Of a stretch of DNA of 64,000 nucleotides, positions 50,999 through 60,323 are shown one piece after another. Numbering within the stretch: position 1 is the first letter of the stretch; every line of letters begins with the position of its first letter. A model generated the notes under the pieces. That model did no database searches, was not told where the DNA came from, and saw only the letters and a program-made list of their open reading frames with translations. The DNA comes from Pedobacter sp. Leaf170. GTDB lineage: Bacteria; Bacteroidota; Bacteroidia; Sphingobacteriales; Sphingobacteriaceae. The translations under genes and the position numbers were made by a program. Location: assembly GCF_920984665.1 (NCBI RefSeq), contig NZ_CAKLBP010000001.1, forward strand, positions 586,858 to 650,857, written 5' to 3'.

Positions 50999-52210
50999 TT
51001 ATTTCTTCGCTATTTTATAAAGTTTTCCATTGTCGGTAACGCTGTACATGGCGCCATCTTTACCTTCAACCATATCTCTGAAACGTTCGCCTTTGCCTTC
51101 AAGCAAGCGCTCTTCGCCAACAATTTTATTATCTTTAATTACCAATCTGATAATATGAGAACCGCTTAAAGCACCTACAAAAAGATTTCCCTTCCACTCG
51201 GCTATAGCGCTACCGTTATAAAATGCAATGCAACCAGGTGAAATACTTGGGTTCCAATAATAAACCGGCTGTTCCATTCCTTCTTTTTGCTGAATGCCAT
51301 CCCCTACTTTTTTACCGCTATATTCTGTTCCGTAAGTGATAATTGGCCAGCCATAATTTTTACCAGGTTTAATTAAATTTACTTCATCACCACCTCTTGG
51401 TCCAAATTCAGCTTCCCATAAATCGCCTGTTAGAGGGTTAATAGCCAAACCATCAGGGTTACGTAAACCTAAAGCATAAATTTCTGGTCGGGCATCTGCT
51501 TTACCAGCAAAAGGACCATTTGGAACAGGTTTACCATCTTTAGTTAAATGCAGAATTTTTCCTAATGATGAGTTTAAATACTGTGCCTGAATTCTGATAT
51601 CGCCGCCTGAACGCTCTCCTGTACTCACAAACAAGTTGCCGTTTTTATCAAACACAATTCTTGAACCATATTGAAGTTTACCTCCGTAAGCTGGCGTAGC
51701 ACGATAAATAATGGTTTGATTTTCGATTGAAGTTTCGCTAGCCGCTAATTTGCCTTTTGCAATGGCTAGTAAAACGCCCTTATCTTGCGGCTCGGAATAA
51801 GCCCAATAAATCATTCTGTTTTTAGCAAAATCTGGATCTAAAGTTACATCCAACAAACCGCCCTGGCCAGAATCATCTACCTTCGGCAAGCCTTCTATCG
51901 TTTTACTTAATTTTCCATCGGCTGTTAAAATTACCATGTTACCGGCTTTTTGAGTGATTAAAAAACCACCTTTTGGAAGCTCTGAAATTGCCCAAGGACG
52001 ATCAAGTTTATCGTTAAGGATAGAAATATTGAGTTCGGTTTTCGTTTTAACACCTGCAATTCTGGTTTGACCATCAAAAGCGGGTTTAAAATCTGCCGTT
52101 GGCTTTTGAGTTTCTACAGGAGTTTGTGCCGAAGCAATTGCTGAAATGCCTAAATTAATAAGGCAGCAAGAAATTATAAATGTTGATGTTTTACAGTTGG
52201 ATAGTTTCAT
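50999..52210 (-). CDS. PQQ-dependent sugar dehydrogenase (YliI-like aldose sugar dehydrogenase)
   Basis: A 403-aa secreted beta-propeller: signal region MKLSNCKTSTFIISCCLINLGISAIASAQ, linker, then six-bladed GSDH domain with LDRPWAISELPKGGFLITQKAGNMVIL, GQGGLLDVTLDPDFAKNRMIYWAYSEP, GSRIVFDKNGNLFVSTGERSGGDIRIQAQYLNSSLGKILHLTKDG, YALGLRNPDGLAINPLTGDLWEAEFGPRGGDEVNLIKPGKNYGWPIITYG and QPVYYWNPSISPGCIAFY. It oxidises aldoses in the periplasm with PQQ if cofactor is available; no PQQ-synthesis gene is seen. It lies downstream of trxA on the same strand, with a terminator between. Confidence 0.9.
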   Translation of the reverse strand: MKLSNCKTSTFIISCCLINLGISAIASAQTPVETQKPTADFKPAFDGQTRIAGVKTKTELNISILNDKLDRPWAISELPKGGFLITQKAGNMVILTADGKLSKTIEGLPKVDDSGQGGLLDVTLDPDFAKNRMIYWAYSEPQDKGVLLAIAKGKLAASETSIENQTIIYRATPAYGGKLQYGSRIVFDKNGNLFVSTGERSGGDIRIQAQYLNSSLGKILHLTKDGKPVPNGPFAGKADARPEIYALGLRNPDGLAINPLTGDLWEAEFGPRGGDEVNLIKPGKNYGWPIITYGTEYSGKKVGDGIQQKEGMEQPVYYWNPSISPGCIAFYNGSAIAEWKGNLFVGALSGSHIIRLVIKDNKIVGEERLLEGKGERFRDMVEGKDGAMYSVTDNGKLYKIAKK

Positions 52211-52258
52211 TAGTTATGATTTTGTTAGATAAAAGAACAAAAAATATCTGTAATAAAA

Positions 52259-52288
52259 AACCCGAACTCTGTAACGAATTCGGGTTAT
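52259..52288 (-). terminator. Terminator of trxA
   Basis: AACCCGAA (52259-52266) pairs with TTCGGGTT (52279-52286); on the minus strand a T run follows. Confidence 0.85.
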
Positions 52289-52316
52289 ATATTTTAATAA
52301 AGCAAGCTTTATTGAA

Positions 52317-52637
52317 TTAAGCTAATTGCTTATTTAGTTTTTCAGCTAATACTGATTTTGGAACCGCACCAACTTGTTTATCAACAACCTGACCATCTTT
52401 AAAATATAATAATGCAGGAATGTTACGGATACCGAATTGCATAGAAATTTGAGGGTTGTTATCTACGTTAACTTTACCAACGATAGCTTTGCCATCATAT
52501 TCTTTAGCGATTTCTTCTACTACCGGACCCACCATGCGACAAGGGCCACACCATTCTGCCCAAAAATCTACTAATACTGGTTTATCTGATTTTAATACAA
52601 GCTCCTCGAAGTTTGCATCTGTGATTTCTAATGCCAT
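52317..52637 (-). CDS. trxA: Thioredoxin
   Basis: A 106-aa thioredoxin with the active site WCGPC (Cys30, Cys33) in [16 protein letters not shown], cis-Pro in [11 protein letters not shown], and the usual KVNVDNNPQ. It reduces disulfides in the cytoplasm. It lies just downstream of dnaE in the same direction (165 bases, with a palindrome between them). Confidence 0.95.
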   Translation of the reverse strand: MALEITDANFEELVLKSDKPVLVDFWAEWCGPCRMVGPVVEEIAKEYDGKAIVGKVNVDNNPQISMQFGIRNIPALLYFKDGQVVDKQVGAVPKSVLAEKLNKQLA

Positions 52638-52733
52638 AATCTATTTTTTTATGTTTAAATATATATATTCAATTCTAATGCCACCAATAGTGTAATGCCA
52701 ATTTGACATTTGCGTGGTTTGACTCACACTTTC

Positions 52734-52794
52734 TTCATTGTAAGGCACGAAGCAACCGTTATAGTTGAGATTGCATCGTGCCTTGTAATGACGA
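52734..52794. repeat. REP-like palindrome, degenerate copy
   Basis: TTCATTGTAAGGCACGAAGCAACC with GAGATTGCATCGTGCCTTGTAATGACG; arms are imperfect. It lies between the dnaE stop and the trxA start. Confidence 0.75.
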
Positions 52795-52802
52795 TGTTTA
52801 TC

Positions 52803-55800
52803 TTAGTTTAACTTATAATTTACAACATTCAATCCGGTTATTTGTTCTAAGAACTTGTTGTTAGGGTTTATCTTTATATTTTTAGAAGGCAAATCTAACA
52901 TAAACTCCTTTTCTCTATCGTAAATTGCAAAATTTAGCTGACAGTTTTGCTGTTCGGAATTTGCCTTATTGTCTGCTAATATTTCTTCAATCTGGCGCAT
53001 CAATTCGTCATTAACCTTTTCTATCGGAACCTGAATGGTAATTGTTTTTGCTAGTTTATCTCGTAGCTCAGACATTAAGTTTATTGAAGTAACTTTAAAT
53101 TCCCAATCGCCGGCCTTTCCAAAACGTTCGCCTACTCTGCCTCTAATTTGAAGGAAATAACCTTCGGTTAAGAAAGATTTAAACTTCAGGAAATCTTCTC
53201 CAAAAAGTGCCATTTCGCTGGCATCATCATAATCTTCGAAAACGAAAGTACCAAACGGCTTGCCGGTTTTAGTTATACGTTGCGAGGCTGTTACAACCAA
53301 ACCACCTACACAAAGTTCGCGGTTTTTTAATTTTTCAAATTCAGCTAAAACATCTTCATTCGTATCGCCCATGCGTACTTTGTTAATAATGCTTAACTGG
53401 CGAACGCCATGCGTACAGAATTTATCGAGTTCTAACTTATAATTATCCAAAGGATGGCCCGAAAGAAATATACCGATAGCATCTTTTTCGTATTTCAACC
53501 TATCCATTAAAGCCCACTCTGGCGATACCGGTAAAGATGGTTCTAAAATCATATCTGCCTTTGAGCCACCAAATAACGAACCTTGAGATGTGTTTTCATT
53601 ATTCTGAAAATCGTTAGCGTATTTGATTATTTTCTCGATACCATTCATTTTATCATTTGGCCCGATGTAAAAATATTGCGCTCTATGATGCCCGAAAGCG
53701 TCAAAGGCACCGCTGTACACAAAACTTTCGTAAGCTTTTTTATTTACAATTCTTGTGTTAGAGCGTTTCGCGAAATCGTAAATGCTGTTGTAAGGTCCTT
53801 TTTCTAATCTTTCTTCGATAATACTTTCTACCGCTTTTTCACCTACGCCTTTAACCGCCGACATGCCAAAACGAACCTCTCCGTTTGTATTAACAGAGAA
53901 TTTTAAGTCAGATTCGTTAACATCAGGACCCAGTACAGTTACGCCCATTTGCCGACATTCTTCCATAAAGAAAGCTACTTGTTTAATATCGCTCATGTTA
54001 TTGGAAAGTACAGCTGCCATATATTCTGCCGGATAATGTGCCTTTAAAAACGCAGTTTGATAAGCAATCCAGGCGTAACAAGTAGAGTGAGATTTATTGA
54101 AGGCATAAGATGCAAAGGCTTCCCAATCCTTCCAGATTTTTTCTAATGTATCTGCGGCATGTCCTTTTTCTGAAGCTTGCTTCACAAACTTAGGCTTCAT
54201 CTTATCCAAAACATCCTTTTGCTTTTTACCCATTGCTTTACGCAAAACGTCTGCCTCACCTTTGGTAAAACCTGCTAATTTTTGCGATAAAAGCATTACC
54301 TGCTCCTGGTAAACGGTAATACCATAGGTTTCCTTTAAGTATTCCTCACAGGCATCTAAATCATATTTTATATCTTCTTCGCCGTTTTTCCGCCTAACAA
54401 AACTTGGAATATATTCCATCGGTCCTGGTCTGTACAGAGCATTCATGGCAATTAGATCATCAAAAACCGTTGGCTTTAACTCCTTCATGTATTTCTGCAT
54501 ACCCGGACTCTCGTACTGGAAAATACCAATGGTTTCTCCACGCTGGAAAAGTTCGTAAGTGGCTACATCATCTATCGGGAAGTTATCCGGATCTAAATCT
54601 ATATTATGTCTTTTCTTAACAAGTTTAACCGTGTCTTTAATTAATGTAAGGGTTTTTAAACCCAAAAAGTCCATTTTTAATAAACCAGCGCTTTCTACAA
54701 CGGAGTTATCAAACTGGGTTACATATAAATCAGAATCTTTTGCGGTTGCTACCGGAACAAAATTGGTGATATCGCTTGGAGTAATAATTACGCCGCAGGC
54801 ATGAATACCAGTATTTCTTAACGAACCTTCTAAAACTTGCGCTTGTTGAATGGTTTCGGCGCTTAAATCTTTAAGCCCGCCCATGTTTTTAAGTTCAACA
54901 ACACGTTCGTATTCATCCGGACGTAATGCATCTTTTAGCGCTTTTTCATCAAGATTGAAGATTTTTGCAAGCTTCATATTCGGTATCAGCTTTGCAATTT
55001 TATCTGCTTCAAAAAGTGGTAAATCTAAAACCCTTGCCGTATCTCTTATGGATGACTTCGCAGCCATTGTACCATAGGTAATAATTTGAGCGACCTGGCT
55101 GGAACCGTATTTATTAATTACGTATTCCATTACACGCCCACGACCTTCATCATCAAAATCGATATCGATATCGGGCATGGAAACACGATCGGGATTTAAG
55201 AAACGCTCAAAAAGGAGGTCATATTTAATTGGGTCGATGTTGGTAATCCAAAGGCAATAAGCCACTACCGAACCTGCTGCAGAACCACGACCCGGCCCTA
55301 CTGAAACATCCCTCCTTCTGGCCTCTGCAATAAAATCCTGAACAATTAAAAAATAACCCGGGTAACCGGTTTTCTCTATCGTTGCCAATTCAAAATCCAA
55401 ACGCTCGGTAACAGCAGGCGTTAAAACACCATAACGTTTTTTTGCACCTTCGTAAGTTAAGTGCCTTAAATACTTATTCTCTCCACGTTTACCACCATCA
55501 GCTTCATCTTCAGCTACTAAAAACTCTTCCGGAATATCAAATTTTGGAAGTAAAACTTCTCGGGCAAGTTTGTAGGTTTCAATCTTATCTACAATTTCCT
55601 GTATGTTTAAAATCGCCTCTGGCAAATCGGCAAAAAGCGATTTCATTTCATCGGCAGATTTGAAATAATATTCTTGATTTGGCAAGCCATAACGGTAACC
55701 ACGACCACGACCAATTGGCGTTGCCTGCTTCTCACCATCTTTTACACAAAGCAAAATATCATGCGCATTCGCATCTTTTTTGTTGATGTAATAAGTATTG

Positions 55801-57236
55801 TTAGTAGCTACCAGCTTAACATTATGTTTTCTGGCCATTGATATCAGTGATTCATTTACACGATTTTCATCTTCCTGATTGTGGCGCATTACCTCAATGT
55901 AAAAATCATCGCCAAATTTCTCTTTCCACCAAATCAATGCTTCCTCGGCTTGGGTTTCGCCCATGTTTAAAATCTTACTCGAAATTTCTCCTGATAGATT
56001 TCCGGAAAGTACGATGATATCGTCTTTGTATTGCTCAATTACGTTTCTATCGATACGTGGAACGTAGTAAAAACCTTTCGTATAGGCAATAGATGACATT
56101 TTGGCCAGGTTGTGATAACCATTTTTGTTCTTTGCCAAAAGCACCATTTGGTAACCATTATCTTTTGCAGTTCTGTCCAAATGATTATCGCACACAAAAA
56201 ATTCGACACCAACAATTGGTGTCATAACCATTTCAGTGGGTCTTTCACCAGCTTCTACAGCTGCAGCATTTTTAGCTTCTGCAGCTTTATTATGGTTTAA
56301 AACATTGTTCACAAAGTGAAAAGCGCCCATCATATTGGCATGATCGGTCATGGCAACGGCAGGCATTTTATTTGCAGCCGCAGCTTTAACCAAATCGGGT
56401 ATACTGATGGTACTTTGTAAAACTGAAAACTGTGTATGATTGTGTAAGTGCACAAAGGTTGCCGCAGCAAGTTCCTGCTTATTACCTTCTAATTCTTGTT
56501 TAGAAATCCCACCACCTTCAGCTTTTTGAATGCGTTTACGAATTTCATCAGACGCGGCCTTTAAATTGATGTGTTTTAAGCCAATTCCTTTAATTGTTGC
56601 AGGATTTACCGCTCTAAATTGCGGGAAATATTCGGCATCAACTAAAAGTTCTTCTTTCTTAAACACTTCGCGTTTTACCAGCTCCAGAAAACAACGTGTT
56701 GTCGCTTCTACATCGGCCGTTGCATTGTGTGCTTCGTTAAATGGTTCGCCAAATAAATAGCTATGCAATTCGGTTAAAGTTGGCAATTTAAATTTACCAC
56801 CTCTACCGCCAGGCAATTGCAAAAGTTGAGCAGTAACTTCTGTACAGGTATCTAAAACCGGCATTTCTGCCATTCGATTTGCAACACCAAAGCGATGAAA
56901 TTCGCAACCCATTATATTCACATCAAAGCCAACGTTTTGGCCAACAATGAACTTTGCTTTGTTCAGTACTTCGTTGAATTTAGCGAGCATTTCATCAAAA
57001 GAAATGCCTTGTTCAACGGCTAAATCGGTCGAAATACCATGAATTCTTTCAGCATCATAAGGAATATTAAATCCTTCCGGTTTAACCAGATAATCCTGAT
57101 GCTCAACCAATCGCCCCATCTCATCATGCAATTGCCATGCAATTTGAACACAACGCGGCCAGTTATCGGTATCGGTAATTGGTGCATTGTAGTTACGCGG
57201 CAAACCCGTGGTTTCAGTATCAAAAATTAAGTACAT
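52803..57236 (-). CDS. dnaE: DNA polymerase III alpha subunit with fused N-terminal 3'-5' exonuclease
   Basis: A 1477-aa replicative polymerase. Residues 1-190 form a DnaQ-like DEDDh exonuclease: Asp6 and Glu8 (IFDTETTG), Asp105 (NVGFDVN), His170 and Asp175 (HNATADVEATT). A linker leads to the PHP domain (about 261-350, HLHNHTQFSVL and MTDHANMMGAFHF), and the polymerase follows, with Asp689/691/693 in PDIDIDFDDEGR and GPGRGSAAGSVVAYCLWIT. The C-terminal part has the helix-hairpin, OB (GLVVTASQRITKTGKPFGTFVFEDYDD) and tail. It is about 300 residues longer than usual DnaE because of the exonuclease, so a separate DnaQ may be unnecessary. Confidence 0.95.
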   Translation of the reverse strand: MYLIFDTETTGLPRNYNAPITDTDNWPRCVQIAWQLHDEMGRLVEHQDYLVKPEGFNIPYDAERIHGISTDLAVEQGISFDEMLAKFNEVLNKAKFIVGQNVGFDVNIMGCEFHRFGVANRMAEMPVLDTCTEVTAQLLQLPGGRGGKFKLPTLTELHSYLFGEPFNEAHNATADVEATTRCFLELVKREVFKKEELLVDAEYFPQFRAVNPATIKGIGLKHINLKAASDEIRKRIQKAEGGGISKQELEGNKQELAAATFVHLHNHTQFSVLQSTISIPDLVKAAAANKMPAVAMTDHANMMGAFHFVNNVLNHNKAAEAKNAAAVEAGERPTEMVMTPIVGVEFFVCDNHLDRTAKDNGYQMVLLAKNKNGYHNLAKMSSIAYTKGFYYVPRIDRNVIEQYKDDIIVLSGNLSGEISSKILNMGETQAEEALIWWKEKFGDDFYIEVMRHNQEDENRVNESLISMARKHNVKLVATNNTYYINKKDANAHDILLCVKDGEKQATPIGRGRGYRYGLPNQEYYFKSADEMKSLFADLPEAILNIQEIVDKIETYKLAREVLLPKFDIPEEFLVAEDEADGGKRGENKYLRHLTYEGAKKRYGVLTPAVTERLDFELATIEKTGYPGYFLIVQDFIAEARRRDVSVGPGRGSAAGSVVAYCLWITNIDPIKYDLLFERFLNPDRVSMPDIDIDFDDEGRGRVMEYVINKYGSSQVAQIITYGTMAAKSSIRDTARVLDLPLFEADKIAKLIPNMKLAKIFNLDEKALKDALRPDEYERVVELKNMGGLKDLSAETIQQAQVLEGSLRNTGIHACGVIITPSDITNFVPVATAKDSDLYVTQFDNSVVESAGLLKMDFLGLKTLTLIKDTVKLVKKRHNIDLDPDNFPIDDVATYELFQRGETIGIFQYESPGMQKYMKELKPTVFDDLIAMNALYRPGPMEYIPSFVRRKNGEEDIKYDLDACEEYLKETYGITVYQEQVMLLSQKLAGFTKGEADVLRKAMGKKQKDVLDKMKPKFVKQASEKGHAADTLEKIWKDWEAFASYAFNKSHSTCYAWIAYQTAFLKAHYPAEYMAAVLSNNMSDIKQVAFFMEECRQMGVTVLGPDVNESDLKFSVNTNGEVRFGMSAVKGVGEKAVESIIEERLEKGPYNSIYDFAKRSNTRIVNKKAYESFVYSGAFDAFGHHRAQYFYIGPNDKMNGIEKIIKYANDFQNNENTSQGSLFGGSKADMILEPSLPVSPEWALMDRLKYEKDAIGIFLSGHPLDNYKLELDKFCTHGVRQLSIINKVRMGDTNEDVLAEFEKLKNRELCVGGLVVTASQRITKTGKPFGTFVFEDYDDASEMALFGEDFLKFKSFLTEGYFLQIRGRVGERFGKAGDWEFKVTSINLMSELRDKLAKTITIQVPIEKVNDELMRQIEEILADNKANSEQQNCQLNFAIYDREKEFMLDLPSKNIKINPNNKFLEQITGLNVVNYKLN

Positions 57237-57351
57237 ACGCTGGTTAAAGAATTAGCCGTTCAGAATAATAACGGTTCTTCAAAAATAAGGATTTTGATAG
57301 GCTGATTTGTCAAATTTTATCAACAAAAAACTCAAATTATTATGCACAAAA

Positions 57352-57381
57352 AAAGCCGAAATAAAATTCTATTTCGGCTTT
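57352..57381 (-). terminator. Terminator of the DJ-1/PfpI gene
   Basis: AAAGCCGAAATA (57352-57363) pairs perfectly with TATTTCGGCTTT (57370-57381); on the minus strand TTTTTT follows. Confidence 0.88.
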
Positions 57382-57403
57382 GATTTCACGAAAAAATAGG
57401 ATA

Positions 57404-58084
57404 TTATCCTTTCAAAGTTTCTAAAAGCACATTTGCAGCTTCTTCTGATGAACCTGGGTTTTGTCCGGTAATTAACAAACCATCTTTTTTAACATAAGAA
57501 CTCCAATCTGCACCTTTACTATAATGCCCACCAAGCTTTTGCAATTCATCTTCCAGCAAAAACGGCACAACATCTGTCAACTTAACAGCTTCTTCTTCAG
57601 TATTTGAGAAACCGGTAACTTGTTTATCTTTTACTAAAGGATTGCCATCCTTATCCTTAACTTTTATTAAAACTCCAGGTGCATGGCATACAAAAGCAAC
57701 AGGTTTTTCAGCATTGTAAAAAGATTCAATTAAAGAAATTGATTTCTCGTCGTTTGCCAAATCCCAAAGTGGTCCATGTCCGCCCGGGTAAAAAACAGCA
57801 TTGTAATCGGCTTCATTTATTTCAGCCAGTTTATGTGTTTTGCTAAGCTTATCTTTTAATTCTTCATCAGCTTTAAATCTTTTTGTTGCTTCGGTTTGCG
57901 CATCCGGAGCATCGCTTTTTGGATCGATAGGCGGCTGACCACCTTTTGGCGATGCAAGGGTAATTTCTACTCCTGCATCTGATAAAACATAATATGGAGC
58001 CGCAAATTCTTCAATCCAAAAACCTGTTTTTTCACCTGTATTTCCCAATTCGCTGTGGGATGTTAAAATCATTAATACTTTCAT
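57404..58084 (-). CDS. DJ-1/PfpI family (Hsp31-like type 1 glutamine amidotransferase fold) protein
   Basis: A 226-aa cytoplasmic protein: MKVLMILTSHSELGNTGEKTGFWIEEFAAPYYVLSDAGVEITLASPKGGQPPIDPKSD, nucleophile Cys133 in FVCHAPGVLIKV, and GGHGPLWDLA. The E-E-F-x-x-P motif and ending IKPxSSEEAA-like (GQNPGSSEEAANVLLETLKG) fit the Hsp31/glyoxalase III subgroup, which handles methylglyoxal or damaged proteins. The exact activity cannot be settled from the sequence. Confidence 0.88.
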   Translation of the reverse strand: MKVLMILTSHSELGNTGEKTGFWIEEFAAPYYVLSDAGVEITLASPKGGQPPIDPKSDAPDAQTEATKRFKADEELKDKLSKTHKLAEINEADYNAVFYPGGHGPLWDLANDEKSISLIESFYNAEKPVAFVCHAPGVLIKVKDKDGNPLVKDKQVTGFSNTEEEAVKLTDVVPFLLEDELQKLGGHYSKGADWSSYVKKDGLLITGQNPGSSEEAANVLLETLKG

Positions 58085-58172
58085 TATTTATTTTTATTTA
58101 TGTTAATGCTGGCTCTATATTAATGCCAGAAAATTGTTTCTTTGTTAAAATGACAAATGCAATACGATTTGA

Positions 58173-58655
58173 CTAAAAATGTTCCTGACTTGTCAATTTA
58201 CTTACATCATATCCTTTTACACGGCATCTTTCAATTATATCAGTTAATAAATCAGCTTCCATTTTAGGTGCTCTTGCCATAATAAAAAGATATTTTTCGT
58301 CGGGATGACCTACCACAACATAACTGTAATCATCTGCCAATTCTATAATCCAATAACCAATTTTGAAAGGCCACAAAAATTGAGCTTTCATATCGCCGTC
58401 AGCTTTCTCATCATAAAAAAATAATTTTGAAGTGATGGATTTTTCTTCCGGATTACCTTCTTTATGATAAGTTGTTAAAACATCGAAATGATCATCATCT
58501 TTTAATGTATAAGTTTCTGTTGTTTGTTTCCAATTCTTATCCATTAAAGTTGGGATAGAATATAATGAATACCATTTTCCGGCAAAGGCATTCAAATCGA
58601 TATTAGAGATTGGTTTGTTTTCCATATTTATTTGCGTATTAATTAAATTATTCAT
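58173..58655 (-). CDS. Lipocalin family protein, copy without signal peptide
   Basis: About 160 aa. Lipocalin signature DLNAFAGKWYSLYSIPTLMDKNWKQTTETYTLKDDD and SYVVVGHPDEKYLFIMARAP fit the bacterial Blc-like group, which binds lipids or fatty acids. It has no signal peptide, unlike the upstream paralogue. The first ATG (58655) overlaps the upstream gene's end by eight bases, so translation is coupled; ATG 58625 (MENKPISN) is another possible start, nearer the domain. A tandem duplicate of the next gene. Confidence 0.85.
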   Translation of the reverse strand: MNNLINTQINMENKPISNIDLNAFAGKWYSLYSIPTLMDKNWKQTTETYTLKDDDHFDVLTTYHKEGNPEEKSITSKLFFYDEKADGDMKAQFLWPFKIGYWIIELADDYSYVVVGHPDEKYLFIMARAPKMEADLLTDIIERCRVKGYDVSKLTSQEHF

Positions 58656-59193
58656 GCTCCTGACTAACCAATTTGCTCACATCATAACCTTTATTTTTAC
58701 ATCTTTCTACAATTTGCTGCATTAGGTTTTTATCAAGATTTGGTTTGCGAGACATAATAAAAAGATACTTTTTATCTGGGTGACCTACTACTACATAACT
58801 GTAATCTTGGGGCAGCTCGATTACCCAATAACCAACCTTTACAGGCCAAAAAAATTGCGCCTTCATCTTTCCATCCGGTTCATCCGAATAAAAAAATAAT
58901 TTAGATTTTATAGATTGCTCTTCAGCTTCACCCTGTTTATAGTAAGTGGTAGAAACATCAAAACGATTATCTTTTAGCGTATAGTTTTCTATTGTTTTAC
59001 GCCATTTTTTATCTAAAAAAGTTGGTATGCTGGTTAATGAATACCATTTTCCCTGAAATTTATTAAAATCTATTTTAGCTATTGGCTGATTTTTTAAATC
59101 TTCTTTATGTTGATTTTCTAGAATCGAAAAAGCGAACAATGCTGGAATGGAGATGGCTAAAAGAAGAAAAACTTTGAAGGTATTTAATCTCAT
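58648..59193 (-). CDS. Lipocalin family protein, exported copy
   Basis: A 181-aa protein with signal peptide MRLNTFKVFLLLAISIPALFAFSILENQ, then the same domain as the downstream gene (KIDFNKFQGKWYSLTSIPTFLDKKWRKTIENYTLKDN, FFWPVKVGYWVIELPQDYSYVVVGHPDKKYLFIMSRKP, QIVERCKNKGYDVSKLVSQEH). The two copies share the full mature domain. It may carry lipids in the periplasm. Transcription is from upstream of 59193. Confidence 0.88.
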   Translation of the reverse strand: MRLNTFKVFLLLAISIPALFAFSILENQHKEDLKNQPIAKIDFNKFQGKWYSLTSIPTFLDKKWRKTIENYTLKDNRFDVSTTYYKQGEAEEQSIKSKLFFYSDEPDGKMKAQFFWPVKVGYWVIELPQDYSYVVVGHPDKKYLFIMSRKPNLDKNLMQQIVERCKNKGYDVSKLVSQEHE

Positions 59194-59312
59194 AATGTGT
59201 TTAAAGTTTTAACAGACTAGTGGTCATAAAGTTTTGAAAAGCATTTTTAAACCTTATATTTATTTATACCTTCGATAGGTAATTAACAGCAAACCATAAA
59301 AAATATAGATAT

Positions 59313-60251
59313 ATGAAAGTAACGGTTGTAGGAGCAGGCGCTGTAGGCGCAACTTGTGCAGATAACATTGCACGCAAAGAACTGGCTAACGAGCTTGTAT
59401 TATTAGATATTAAAGAAGGTTTCGCCGAAGGTAAAGCCATAGATATGATGCAAACGGCTACCCTTTTAGGCTTCGATACAAAAATTTCGGGTGTAACAAA
59501 TGATTACAGCAAAACAGCTGGTTCGGATGTGGTAGTTATTACATCGGGATTACCACGCAAACCAGGCATGACCCGTGAAGAACTTATTGGAATTAATGCC
59601 GGCATTGTAAAAGGTGTAGCAGAAAATATATTAAAATTTTCGCCAGAGGCGATTATCATTGTAATTAGTAATCCAATGGATACAATGACCTATTTGGCAT
59701 TGAAATCTTTAGGTTTACCAAAAAACCGCATTATCGGTATGGGCGGCACTTTAGATAGTTCTCGTTTCAAATTCTATTTATCTCAGGCTTTAGATTGTAA
59801 CCCAAATGATTTACAAGGTTTTGTTATTGGCGGACACGGAGATACAACTATGATTCCGTTAACTCGCTTAGCTACTTACCAGAGTTTACCTGTAAGCAAT
59901 TTATTGGATAAAGCTACGCTTGATAAAGTGGCTGCTGATACAATGGTTGGTGGCGCTACACTTACTGGCTTAATTGGAACATCTGCATGGTATGCACCCG
60001 GTGCAGCCGGCGCCGCTTTAGTTGAAGCTATTTTACGTGATGAGAAAAAACTTTTCACTTGCTGCGTTTCTTTAGAAGGTGAATATGGCCAAAACGATAT
60101 TTGCTTGGGCGTACCAGTTATTATTGGCAGAAATGGTTGGGTAAAAATTATCGATTTTAAATTAACTGATGATGAGCAAACTGCATTTAACAAAAGTGCC
60201 GATGCCGTTAGAAACATGAATAGCGTATTAGCTGATATGAAATTGGTTTAA
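59313..60251 (+). CDS. mdh: Malate dehydrogenase
   Basis: A 312-aa NAD-dependent enzyme of the lactate/malate dehydrogenase family interconverting malate and oxaloacetate. Rossmann motif VVGAGAVGATCA (about 5-16), Asp32 in LLDIKEG as NAD selector, Arg82 and Arg88 in SGLPRKPGMTREEL with Arg at 82 replacing the lactate Gln, the catalytic His in GGHGDTTMIPL, and a TG-rich GGATLTGLIGTSAWYAPGAAG end. It is the LDH-like bacterial type. Confidence 0.95.
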   Translation: MKVTVVGAGAVGATCADNIARKELANELVLLDIKEGFAEGKAIDMMQTATLLGFDTKISGVTNDYSKTAGSDVVVITSGLPRKPGMTREELIGINAGIVKGVAENILKFSPEAIIIVISNPMDTMTYLALKSLGLPKNRIIGMGGTLDSSRFKFYLSQALDCNPNDLQGFVIGGHGDTTMIPLTRLATYQSLPVSNLLDKATLDKVAADTMVGGATLTGLIGTSAWYAPGAAGAALVEAILRDEKKLFTCCVSLEGEYGQNDICLGVPVIIGRNGWVKIIDFKLTDDEQTAFNKSADAVRNMNSVLADMKLV

Positions 60252-60323
60252 TATTTAGAAAATTGAAGCAACGCAGCTAGAAGTTTAACGTCTTCTGTTT
60301 TAAGCCTCAATGATTAAATTATT

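Noticed and set aside
50999..52210. Possible glucose dehydrogenase tied to a local PQQ pathway
   Set aside because: No pqq genes nearby; annotated by fold only.
54404..54804. Plus-strand frames of 71 and 81 codons inside dnaE
   Set aside because: They are opposite-strand shadows of a long, well-conserved gene with intact motifs.
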